In this document: positions 55,953-64,000 of the stretch, in pieces
How positions within the stretch are numbered: the stretch's first letter is position 1
Layout of the letters: each line of letters opens with the position of its first letter
Source of the DNA: Candidatus Saccharimonadota bacterium
GTDB lineage: Bacteria > Patescibacteriota > Saccharimonadia > Saccharimonadales > Saccharimonadaceae
DNA length: 64,000 nt
Direction: 5' to 3'
NCBI GenBank assembly: GCA_002726935.1
Contig: PBTC01000019.1
Coordinates: 82,435 to 146,434 of the forward strand
Notes under the pieces: generated by a model
What the model saw: only the letters and a program-made list of their open reading frames with translations
Told to the model about the DNA's origin: nothing
The model's database searches: none
Position numbers and translations under genes: made by a program

Positions 55953-57373
55953 GCGCGCTCCTTGATCATGTTAAGAAAGCAAAATTTTTGGTTCAGCAAA
56001 ATCTCTCAGACAGAGCAGAAGGCAAAATAACGCGCATATCCGGCCTGGTACTAGAAGCCACCGGCTTGACTGCCCCGGTGGGCAGCGTTTGCAAAGTGGC
56101 TCAGGCGGATTTAACCGAAATCGATGCTGAGGTCGTCGGCTTTAAGGGCAATCTTTTGGTTTTAATGCCACTTGAGCAGATTGGCGGGATCCTTCCGGGC
56201 GCTCGAGTGATGATTGAAGAGCCCCCACGTTCTTCTCCGGTCTTCGGGAAAATCGAAGTTGACAAGTCAGTGAACTATGATGGGCTACGATTCCTTCCGG
56301 GAGGCAATGGTCTTCTTGGTAGGGTTGTTGATGCATCTGGCAGGCCACTTGATGGGAAAGGTCCGATCTATGGCGCTGACTATAAATCGATCAAGCCAAA
56401 ACCAATCAATCCCTTAATGAGGGAGCCCGTGGTTGACTCTCTTGACGTGGGAGTCAGAGCAATAAACTCAATACTTACGGTGGGTAAAGGTCAGCGCTTA
56501 GGCCTATTCGCTGGCTCCGGGGTTGGAAAATCAGTGCTAATCGGAATGATGTGTAAGTACACGAAGGCCTCCAGGGTTGTTGTAGGCTTGATTGGTGAGC
56601 GTGGGAGAGAAGTACGCGAGTTCATTGAGCACAACCTGGCAGAAGACGGCCTGACCAAATCCGTAGTTGTAGCTGCGCCGGCGGATTGCTCGCCTTTGCT
56701 TAGGATGCAGGGCGCAAACTACGCCACATCTATCGCGGAAAGGTTTCGCGACGAAGGGCATGACGTGCTCTTAATCATGGATTCTCTGACTAGATATGCC
56801 ATGGCACAACGTGAGCTTGCGCTGGCTATGGGGGAGCCTCCCGCGACCAAGGGGTATCCTCCCTCAGTGTTTGCCAAGCTGCCCGCCTTGGTAGAAAGAG
56901 CCGGTAATGGGGACTGTGGAAAGGGGACTTTAACGGCATTCTATACCGTGTTGACAGAGGGCGACGACCAGCAGGACCCCATAGCCGATTCTGCAAGGGC
57001 AATCTTAGATGGCCACATAGTCTTATCCAGAGAGCTGGCCGATTCCGGCCATTACCCCGCGATTGACATAGAGAAATCCATCTCAAGAGTAATGCAAAAC
57101 ATCTGCTCGGAAAGCCAGATTAAGACTGCCAGGGATGTAAAGGCCATGTTTTCGAAAGTCTCACAAAACAAGGATTTAATCAAAATCGGGGCGTACAGCA
57201 AAGGTAGCGACCCAGGCCTGGATCGAGCGATCGAACACTTCGACCGGATTGAAGCTCATTTGAAGCAGGGAATCAATGAGAAAAGCGACTTCAAGTCAAG
57301 CTTGGCGAGTCTCCACGCTGTCATTGAATCCGAGGGGGCGTCCGGCCAGCGTACCTTGAGACGAAAGAAATAG
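55949..57373 (+). CDS. fliI: Flagellum-specific ATP synthase FliI
   Basis: [53 protein letters not shown]...[28 protein letters not shown]. Confidence 0.98.
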   Translation: MSALLDHVKKAKFLVQQNLSDRAEGKITRISGLVLEATGLTAPVGSVCKVAQADLTEIDAEVVGFKGNLLVLMPLEQIGGILPGARVMIEEPPRSSPVFGKIEVDKSVNYDGLRFLPGGNGLLGRVVDASGRPLDGKGPIYGADYKSIKPKPINPLMREPVVDSLDVGVRAINSILTVGKGQRLGLFAGSGVGKSVLIGMMCKYTKASRVVVGLIGERGREVREFIEHNLAEDGLTKSVVVAAPADCSPLLRMQGANYATSIAERFRDEGHDVLLIMDSLTRYAMAQRELALAMGEPPATKGYPPSVFAKLPALVERAGNGDCGKGTLTAFYTVLTEGDDQQDPIADSARAILDGHIVLSRELADSGHYPAIDIEKSISRVMQNICSESQIKTARDVKAMFSKVSQNKDLIKIGAYSKGSDPGLDRAIEHFDRIEAHLKQGINEKSDFKSSLASLHAVIESEGASGQRTLRRKK

Positions 57374-57384
57374 GAGGCTAGCGA

Positions 57385-57822
57385 ATGGATGCCTACTCTC
57401 TGCTCTTAGATATGAGGAAAAAAGATGTTGAGCAAGCCGCTCAAGAGGTGTCTACAGTTAAATCTCAGATCGAGAAAGCTAAGGCTCAGATCTCCACAAT
57501 GGAGAACTATCTTCTGGAAATTAAGAAGAAGGCAACCAGCAGTGCGGTTGGGGGTACTTTCGGCGATAAGGTAGTTGGGTACTCGAACTACATTGAAAAG
57601 ATTCGAGGAGGTGTTTCTCAACAAAAACATCGTCTGGATATTCTTTTAAAACAAGCTGAGTTTGCACATCAAAGATGGATTGGGAAAATCATGGAGATGA
57701 AAAAGGTTGAGAAGCTGATTGCTACTCGAAGCCGAAAACAAAATGAAGCCCAAGCAAGGAGCGAACAAAAAGCGTTTGATGAACTAAGTGTTCGATTTGC
57801 CCTTTCAAAAGAAGACGACTAA
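57385..57822 (+). CDS. fliJ: Flagellar export protein FliJ
   Basis: Coiled-coil 145 aa protein immediately downstream of fliI. Confidence 0.8.
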   Translation: MDAYSLLLDMRKKDVEQAAQEVSTVKSQIEKAKAQISTMENYLLEIKKKATSSAVGGTFGDKVVGYSNYIEKIRGGVSQQKHRLDILLKQAEFAHQRWIGKIMEMKKVEKLIATRSRKQNEAQARSEQKAFDELSVRFALSKEDD

Positions 57823-57834
57823 CCAGGATAATCT

Positions 57835-58308
57835 ATGTCAACCACAATGAACGAAAACAGCGGCAGTAAAAAAATGATGTTGATCGCGGGTCTATTGCTT
57901 GCAACTATAGCTCTGGCAGGTGGAGCTTTTTTTATGCTGTCGGGCGGTGCTGGTGGGAACCTTTTGTCCACAGGCGGCTTTAAAGCACCGGCATACGTGC
58001 CCATGGATTCTCTAATCGTCAACCTGGCTGACAAAGACAGAGAACGTTACGTACAGGTGGTCTTAGTATTAGAAGCCGGAGATGAATCGGCTCGAGAGGC
58101 ACTTACCCAAATGGCCCCAGTGCTCCGAAGCAGAGCGATGATGGTCTTGTCCAGAAAATATGCTGAACCGTTGAAGACTTCAGAAGGGAAGCAAGCCCTG
58201 ACCGCTGAACTGATGGATCTAGTTCGAGTATCCCTCGAGGATGCTAACTATCCGAATCCAGCAGAAGGCATCAAGCAGATTCATTACAGCACCCTGGTAA
58301 TACAATAG
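57835..58308 (+). CDS. fliL: Flagellar basal-body-associated protein FliL
   Basis: Single TM N-terminus; PMDSLIVNLADKDRERYVQVVLVLEAGDESAREALTQMAPVLRSRAMMVLSRK. Confidence 0.88.
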   Translation: MSTTMNENSGSKKMMLIAGLLLATIALAGGAFFMLSGGAGGNLLSTGGFKAPAYVPMDSLIVNLADKDRERYVQVVLVLEAGDESAREALTQMAPVLRSRAMMVLSRKYAEPLKTSEGKQALTAELMDLVRVSLEDANYPNPAEGIKQIHYSTLVIQ

Positions 58309-58320
58309 ACGCCCAATTTC

Positions 58321-58350
58321 ATGGCTTACCCGGCATTGCCTGTAAGCCAT
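58321..58350. terminator. Hairpin between convergent fliL and 58354..58956
   Basis: atggcttac-N12-gtaagccat. Confidence 0.5.
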
Positions 58351-58353
58351 ATT

Positions 58354-58956
58354 CTAGCTAGATAAATTGGGGAACTTGAGCTCAAGTCCAAGTTGAATTT
58401 TTCTGGTGAGCTTAATTGACCTCTCAATTGATTCCATATCTCTGAAAACAGAAGCATTCGACCGAAACAACAATCCCTTTACCTCGATTGTCTCGTATCG
58501 ATTTAATTGCTTGTTCAAAAGTTTCTCAACGGAGTCCTGCAGGCTGGAAGATAGCTCCCTATCCCACATAGAGGCTTCAATTTTCGCTGGGTCAGATTGA
58601 TACACGTCCCTATCAAGTGGCTCTGCGGTGGTTTCCATCTCAAAAACTTCGATATTCCGATCAGGATTGCTTATTCTTTGGAAAAGTACCCTGGTTCTAG
58701 ATGGGTTTATTAAGTCAAAAATAAATACAGAAGAAAAATGGGAAATTGAATGGTCCTCTTTGATTGCCCATGAAAGAAGCCTCCTGAGTTCAACAGAACA
58801 TACCAGACCGTTTTCGTCTACGGTAATTCGACTTGATCGACCCTCTGGATTCTCATCCTGAATCCTTAAGGCTTCCCTGACAAGAGGTGAGTCTCTGTGG
58901 TTCACGCGTAACTCTGTGCCGTCGATGAAATCTATGGCACTGGGGTCGAGTGTCAT
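58354..58956 (-). CDS. Hypothetical protein
   Basis: 200 aa ORF, 4-bp overlap with the upstream gene. Confidence 0.5.
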   Translation of the reverse strand: MTLDPSAIDFIDGTELRVNHRDSPLVREALRIQDENPEGRSSRITVDENGLVCSVELRRLLSWAIKEDHSISHFSSVFIFDLINPSRTRVLFQRISNPDRNIEVFEMETTAEPLDRDVYQSDPAKIEASMWDRELSSSLQDSVEKLLNKQLNRYETIEVKGLLFRSNASVFRDMESIERSIKLTRKIQLGLELKFPNLSS

Positions 58957-59930
58957 TTCTCGGGACAGTAGGCGAGAAAGTCACCATTTATGGTGTTCGC
59001 CTGTTGATTGGAGAGAAGCAATTCGCGACAGCTTATGCCGCGACTTTCGTAATAGGACGCATAGTCAAATTCATCCTTTGACCCCGCGGGTTGAAAATGA
59101 AGAACGTGTGTGGCCGCCCAAGCATTAAGATACGCGAACAGGTCGTGGCCTGAGTTTTCATAGCCCTCTCGATCAAAGGTGATTCGATAGAAATCAACAT
59201 CGACGTCTTTCATTAGTTTTGCGCAGGCAACGGGTATCCTAATGTCTCCCCGAGAGGACCCACCGCCATAGAGGCCGAAATGAAAAAGGGTGATTTCTGT
59301 AAATCCTTCATCACGTAGGTAGGCAATTTCCTCTTCAATCTCCTCGTAGACGAAAGAGTTGTTCACTCCCAGAGCTGTACCACTGATTACTAGCCGAGCT
59401 GATTTTTTTAAGCCTAGTTGTTTTTCTCGAATATTTTGCCACTCACCGCTGAGAATAAGGTTGCTTGGTGCCGACTTGAGGTTGAAGATAACCTCATCTT
59501 TCTTGATTTCAAACCCTTTGGGGAAGCCCAATTCGGACATCGCAAACTTCAGCGTTGGGTACATGAGCGCATACTGATAGGCTTTTGTAAGAGCCAAGGT
59601 TATGGTTTCAAGTGTGTCATGCTCAGCACTATTCTCAGAACCAATCTGGTCCTCAAGGATGTGAACAGCAAGGCTCTGAGAAACCACCCCTGACCTACAG
59701 TCTCGGTCTGCACCTCTGTACTTTAAGGCAAATAATGATTCTTCGGTTTCCACCCAATGAGACTTCGCATTCTGGTAGATGAAGATAAGATCTTCGTCGC
59801 GTATTGTTTGCTCCACCCTGCGGCCGGACCGAGACACCGGAACGTCTTTGGGCTTTGACGACGCGGCCCTCAGGATAACTTCCTTCTTTTGGGCGGCAGT
59901 TTCGCTTACAAACGATAGGCTAGATTTCAT
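58953..59930 (-). CDS. Hypothetical protein
   Basis: 325 aa ORF. Confidence 0.55.
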   Translation of the reverse strand: MKSSLSFVSETAAQKKEVILRAASSKPKDVPVSRSGRRVEQTIRDEDLIFIYQNAKSHWVETEESLFALKYRGADRDCRSGVVSQSLAVHILEDQIGSENSAEHDTLETITLALTKAYQYALMYPTLKFAMSELGFPKGFEIKKDEVIFNLKSAPSNLILSGEWQNIREKQLGLKKSARLVISGTALGVNNSFVYEEIEEEIAYLRDEGFTEITLFHFGLYGGGSSRGDIRIPVACAKLMKDVDVDFYRITFDREGYENSGHDLFAYLNAWAATHVLHFQPAGSKDEFDYASYYESRGISCRELLLSNQQANTINGDFLAYCPEK

Positions 59931-59951
59931 TTTTTCGCTTAATAAAATTTG

Positions 59952-59969
59952 CTTTGAAATACATCATAG
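59952..59969 (-). promoter_or_regulatory. Weak operator-like site CTAT-GAT-GTAT-TTC-AAAG
   Basis: Upstream of 59930(-). Confidence 0.3.
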
Positions 59970-60072
59970 CAAAATAAGCATCTTTAGAAGGGTGTTTTTC
60001 TAATCTGAATCTATTTTTTTGTTGGGGATACTCAAACAGGGCGACCCTCAGTAAAGTTGCCCTCGTACCAGT

Positions 60073-60654
60073 TCAGTCAACAGAACGATCAATAGATGTC
60101 AGGGGGTCTGAACTCAATATCGCGTGCAGGTCGAGACGGCTGGTTCTAAAGACGGTGTTCCCGAGACGCTCAGTAAGGCTTTGCTCAGGCAAGATCGCTA
60201 GATCTCTATACGACTTCCATCGTTCGCTGGGGTCGATAGCTGTGTTGGTCAAAGGGAAACGGCTGATAATGGCCATCGCGTCAGAGGTGGCATGATCTAT
60301 GTGCCCAAGGGTTTCGTCTTGTGGAATCTTAAGAGTATGGGCCTCTAGATTCCTCTGAAAAATATACTTAGCCTTAGCAAACAAGTACAGGCCGGAGTAC
60401 TGCCCGGTGGACATGTAAATTTCGCCAACTCCGGATGCAACTGGGGTTCTTTTTAGCTGCGACAAGGGATCTAGGATCTTGGCAAGCTGGTCTGTGTCGA
60501 CTCTTACAGGTTGATTCTGAACTCGAGCGGGGACCTCACGAATGATGGTCTCTGTACTATGTGTGTGCACTGGAGTGGGTTGTGCAGTCCTTAATAGCTG
60601 AGGCAACGCTCCGGAATTGTACAAACTTTGGAAATAATTGACGTCGTAGCTCAT
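60073..60654 (-). CDS. Hypothetical protein
   Basis: 193 aa ORF downstream of the DotA/TraY-like gene. Confidence 0.5.
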   Translation of the reverse strand: MSYDVNYFQSLYNSGALPQLLRTAQPTPVHTHSTETIIREVPARVQNQPVRVDTDQLAKILDPLSQLKRTPVASGVGEIYMSTGQYSGLYLFAKAKYIFQRNLEAHTLKIPQDETLGHIDHATSDAMAIISRFPLTNTAIDPSERWKSYRDLAILPEQSLTERLGNTVFRTSRLDLHAILSSDPLTSIDRSVD

Positions 60655-60748
60655 AAGATTAGACCTTAAAATTACCTAATCATAGGTTAAACGTTTTCTA
60701 ACAAAAGACAAAGCATTGCTGTATATCAAGCAGCAACGTAAAGCAATC

Positions 60749-60765
60749 GGGCGGACAAGCCGCCC
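60749..60765 (-). terminator. Hairpin downstream of the DotA/TraY-like gene
   Basis: gggcgg-acaag-ccgccc; T-tract weak. Confidence 0.45.
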
Positions 60766-60780
60766 TCGAGATGGTTGCTA

Positions 60781-63700
60781 TTATCTTTTATTTAAAATTT
60801 GATTAATCCTAGATTTAATTTGCGCGGCTTTCTGAGCGGATCCTCCGGCTGCGTTCACAGCGCTTTCCGCAGAGAGCCCGAGTTGAGAAAGTGATTGGCG
60901 CATCTGGTCTCGGCCTCTCCCTGAAACGGCGGGATTCGAAAAAGCCTTTTCAATTTTGCCCATCCCGGACTTCTGTAGCTGTTCGCCTTGCGCCATGCGA
61001 TCTCGTGCGTCGTCCATCCTTTTCATTGCATCTGAACGGGAGCTTGATCTAGCGCTCTCTGAGGCTCCAGTTGGGTTCTCGTAATCGGATCGAGCGCTCT
61101 CAAAGTCTTTAGCAGCTTTGGCTGACATATCGGCGCCCGCTTTTTGTTCTGCCACGCCCTGAGCTGCGAGATTACCCGCATTTTGGTCAGTTTTTTGTTG
61201 GGCTCCACCAGCCAACCCAGCGCCGGCTGAGGTAGCGGCCGAACCAATGTTTGACGAAGCTTGCCCTCCGGCCTGTGTGGCATTTGATGCCCCGCCGGCA
61301 ATTCCCTCAGCCATTCCCCCACTAACGTTCGATCCGAAGTTACCTCCGATCCAAGAGAATACTTTATCTGGGACTACAGAGAGAACCGAATAAGCTTTTG
61401 TCAGCATGTTTTCAAAAATCACAGTCATCAATGAGAGTGCACCTAGCAGATAGAAGCACTTCATCAAGAACGTTGACTCAGGATTGTTTACGAGCGAATT
61501 AAACATACCTCCAAGTGCTCCATTGGCAAATCCGAGAATAACGGATAGTACGGTGGTCACGAGGGCGAAGGTTATTACTAAAATTGCCGGTCTAAACAAT
61601 AGATTCAAAATGAAGATGTAGCCGTGAGCTGTATTTCTACCCAAGCCCTCGCCGTCGCCATCAAGGTGAGCCATGGCCCAATATGGGCTAGCAATCATTG
61701 CCTCAATAACAACGACCATCCAGTCCAAAATCACACCGATCCAAATAAGTACAGGGATCATGGGAATAATCATGGCTAGCTTGATTGCGAAAAATCCGGC
61801 TGGAAGTATAAACAAGGTCAAAACTGCTCCGGTTAAAACAAATACCGTCTGTACCATTCCAAAAATTCCGCCGGCGAATACACCAAGACCCGTAAGGGTT
61901 ACGCCTGTAACAATACCTGCGTAGACACCCATTAGAAGTAAGAATGCTTTGAATAGGTTGTCAAGCGTGTTCAAGACAGCAACTCCGGTTTGTGCAATGT
62001 CGCTCACCGATGAAAAGCCTATTTGTACGTTTGAAATCTTCGATCTCAACTTATCGTCAATTAAGTTTACGGGGTTCATCCAAGAGGCAACGCCATCAAG
62101 TGCTCCGCCTATTGCGTTAACTCCGTTACGAAGGAAGTTCAGCAGTTCAAAGCTACCCCCAGAGGTGCTCTCAGCGGATTTAGCGAGATGTTTCTTAGCC
62201 AGATCGTTGTTTGAGTCACAAGGAACCTCACAAACCTGCAAGGCTTTGGTTTCAGCGTTTGCGACTTGAACTTGCCTGGCTGCACTTGCAGATGGAGGTT
62301 TCGAGGTGACCTCTGATGAAGAGGCTACGCTCGTCGCTTTTCCCTTGGCGACAATATTGTGCACGTTATAAAAGCCCAGCCCAATCCAGCCATATGAATT
62401 AGGGCCTTCTTCGACGTGAGTCTTTGTTGAGCAAGCAATTGCGGACGCTTGTTGGGCAGATTCTTTCGCGACAATAAGATCAAACATTCCACTCGCAATA
62501 TTTTGCAAATAAATAAATGCGCCATAATCGAGCCTGAACTGGGTAAAGTCGACAGCCATAAACGCTTCAGGATCCTCCGGTAGCGTTATTGGACCGCGAC
62601 CAGACCGAACCATCGCCTCTGTCCAGTGAACTCTAGAGTTCTTAACTGCCTCCATGGGAGAGCCTGCGGGAACATCAAGGAATAAGTAAGTGGAGTTCGC
62701 GAGGTCATTCATAACCTTTGCATAGAGAACAAAAGCCTCGATTTGCTTATTTCCCAGGGCGAGCATGGCATCATGAACAACTTCTTTATTGTGATCGGAT
62801 AACACTGGGAAAATAGGTCTGTTGTCCTCCCCAAGATCGGAGATCTGCGGGGGCTTGAATGTCAACGTCCCGCATTGGTCTGCGGTAAACCCGTGTTGGG
62901 CAAAGTTCGGAACCGAATTGGGAGTCATTGCTCCGTAATCTATTCGAACAGAATCTGCGCCGGGGACTATGGTTAGTCCCATGTCGACGTTAGCTGCTTC
63001 AGCATCTGTTGCCAGTAAGCTCTCGCTCTGAGATGATGGATCTCGATAGAGCCCCCTCTTTTTCATTTGATCGACGTTAGTTTGAGCAACGCACATTGAG
63101 TTCAACATGAGCGGCGACATGAAATCCATGGCTGTAACGCCACGAATATAAGTAGCTGGCTCAGGGGTTGCATCCACCAGGACGCCCACGGCATAACCAG
63201 CGGTGGCGTTGGCAATCCCAATCCCTGTTGTTGTCGCGAGCAGTGTTAGCAATTGAGCTGCAGAGTAACCTATCAGTGGCAATGGAATGATTAAAATCCC
63301 ACCAAGAAACGAACGAATAGGTAGCCAAAAGCTATGGTAACGTTTTCCTAAAAATTCACCGTCGTGAGCCCCTTGAAGACCGGCTGATAACATTGTGAAG
63401 GTAAACCAGAGCGCAGCCATGGCAGCCACGGCCGTGTTAAACATGAGGAACATGCGTGACATCTTGGCTTCGTTTGGAGAGGTGGCGTCACCCTCGACGT
63501 TAATCAATCCCATTCCGCCCGGGTCCCCGAACATACGCCAAAGAATCTTTACCGAGCCATCTGCATCACTGGGCCTGTATTGAGGTAGGGGGCCAGCAAA
63601 TACAGAAGAGTTCCCAGGACTCAAGGCGTTAACGGCGGCAGGCGATGTGGGCAAAGCTCCGGAGGTGGAAGTTGTTGATCCCGTGCTGTTTGGCAGTCCT

Positions 63701-64000
63701 GTACAGGTTGCTGATAAGTTTGCCCCATAGGCAGCAGGTCGACTGGACAAAGCGGTGTTGACTGCGCCCTGAACCGTATAGCCAGGTGTGCTGACACGAT
63801 CCATATTGAAAGTAGAAGCAGGGTTGGTCGATCCGTTAACACTGTCACCCAACTGAGCATTCTTAAGCTCTGCCTGGGCCATCCTCTCGAGGTGTCCACC
63901 GATGTTTCCTGCGATGTTACTTAAGCTAAAATCACTTAGTTGGCCACCTACCCCTTTAATTTCTCCAAGAAGGGACTTGCCATCCGCGATGATAGATCCC
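60781..64000 (-). CDS. DotA/TraY-family type IVB secretion/conjugal transfer membrane protein, 5' end beyond the window
   Basis: Multiple TM segments; LPIRSFLGGILIIPLPLIGYSAAQLL; IPMIPVLIWIGVILDWMVVVIEAMIASPYWAMAHLDGDGEGLG...GYIFILNLLFRPAILVI. The frame stays open from the track start 63882 to 64000 (GSIIADGKSLLGEIKGVGGQLSDFSLSNIAGNIGGHLER-M). Confidence 0.8.
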   Translation of the reverse strand, partial: GSIIADGKSLLGEIKGVGGQLSDFSLSNIAGNIGGHLERMAQAELKNAQLGDSVNGSTNPASTFNMDRVSTPGYTVQGAVNTALSSRPAAYGANLSATCTGLPNSTGSTTSTSGALPTSPAAVNALSPGNSSVFAGPLPQYRPSDADGSVKILWRMFGDPGGMGLINVEGDATSPNEAKMSRMFLMFNTAVAAMAALWFTFTMLSAGLQGAHDGEFLGKRYHSFWLPIRSFLGGILIIPLPLIGYSAAQLLTLLATTTGIGIANATAGYAVGVLVDATPEPATYIRGVTAMDFMSPLMLNSMCVAQTNVDQMKKRGLYRDPSSQSESLLATDAEAANVDMGLTIVPGADSVRIDYGAMTPNSVPNFAQHGFTADQCGTLTFKPPQISDLGEDNRPIFPVLSDHNKEVVHDAMLALGNKQIEAFVLYAKVMNDLANSTYLFLDVPAGSPMEAVKNSRVHWTEAMVRSGRGPITLPEDPEAFMAVDFTQFRLDYGAFIYLQNIASGMFDLIVAKESAQQASAIACSTKTHVEEGPNSYGWIGLGFYNVHNIVAKGKATSVASSSEVTSKPPSASAARQVQVANAETKALQVCEVPCDSNNDLAKKHLAKSAESTSGGSFELLNFLRNGVNAIGGALDGVASWMNPVNLIDDKLRSKISNVQIGFSSVSDIAQTGVAVLNTLDNLFKAFLLLMGVYAGIVTGVTLTGLGVFAGGIFGMVQTVFVLTGAVLTLFILPAGFFAIKLAMIIPMIPVLIWIGVILDWMVVVIEAMIASPYWAMAHLDGDGEGLGRNTAHGYIFILNLLFRPAILVITFALVTTVLSVILGFANGALGGMFNSLVNNPESTFLMKCFYLLGALSLMTVIFENMLTKAYSVLSVVPDKVFSWIGGNFGSNVSGGMAEGIAGGASNATQAGGQASSNIGSAATSAGAGLAGGAQQKTDQNAGNLAAQGVAEQKAGADMSAKAAKDFESARSDYENPTGASESARSSSRSDAMKRMDDARDRMAQGEQLQKSGMGKIEKAFSNPAVSGRGRDQMRQSLSQLGLSAESAVNAAGGSAQKAAQIKSRINQILNKR

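Noticed and set aside
1-64000. CRISPR arrays, tRNA/rRNA genes, IS elements
   Set aside because: Looked for regularly spaced direct repeats, clover-leaf-like sequences and transposase motifs; none recognised by eye.

Overview
Dense 64 kb bacterial (proteobacterial-type) accessory replicon segment. It carries (i) its own replication and repair genes: a DnaG-type primase, a DnaB-type helicase, a truncated DNA2/NAM7-like SF1 helicase, a UvrD-like helicase and a DEDD-type exonuclease; (ii) a minD-minE pair with no minC in the window; (iii) a large flagellar gene set: two flagellins, fliD, flgBCDFGHIJKL, fliS, a fliT-like gene, a fliK-like gene, an flhB C-terminal-like gene and fliFGHIJL, with no flgE between flgD and flgF; (iv) a DotA/TraY-like type IVB secretion/conjugation protein whose reading frame runs off the right edge; and (v) many uncharacterised ORFs. 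The association suggests a (mega)plasmid or ICE carrying flagellar genes, but this needs the whole replicon to confirm. The most interesting unexplained signal is a recurrent 18-bp palindrome, approximately YTACWNTGTACANWGTAR, found upstream of at least 12 transcription units. These include both backbone-like genes (minD, exonuclease, Sel1 genes) and flagellar operons (flgB, flgK, fliF, fliD). It may be the operator or promoter of a replicon-wide regulon. No tRNA, rRNA, CRISPR array or transposase was recognised. All assignments are by eye from the translations and raw sequence; no searches were run.
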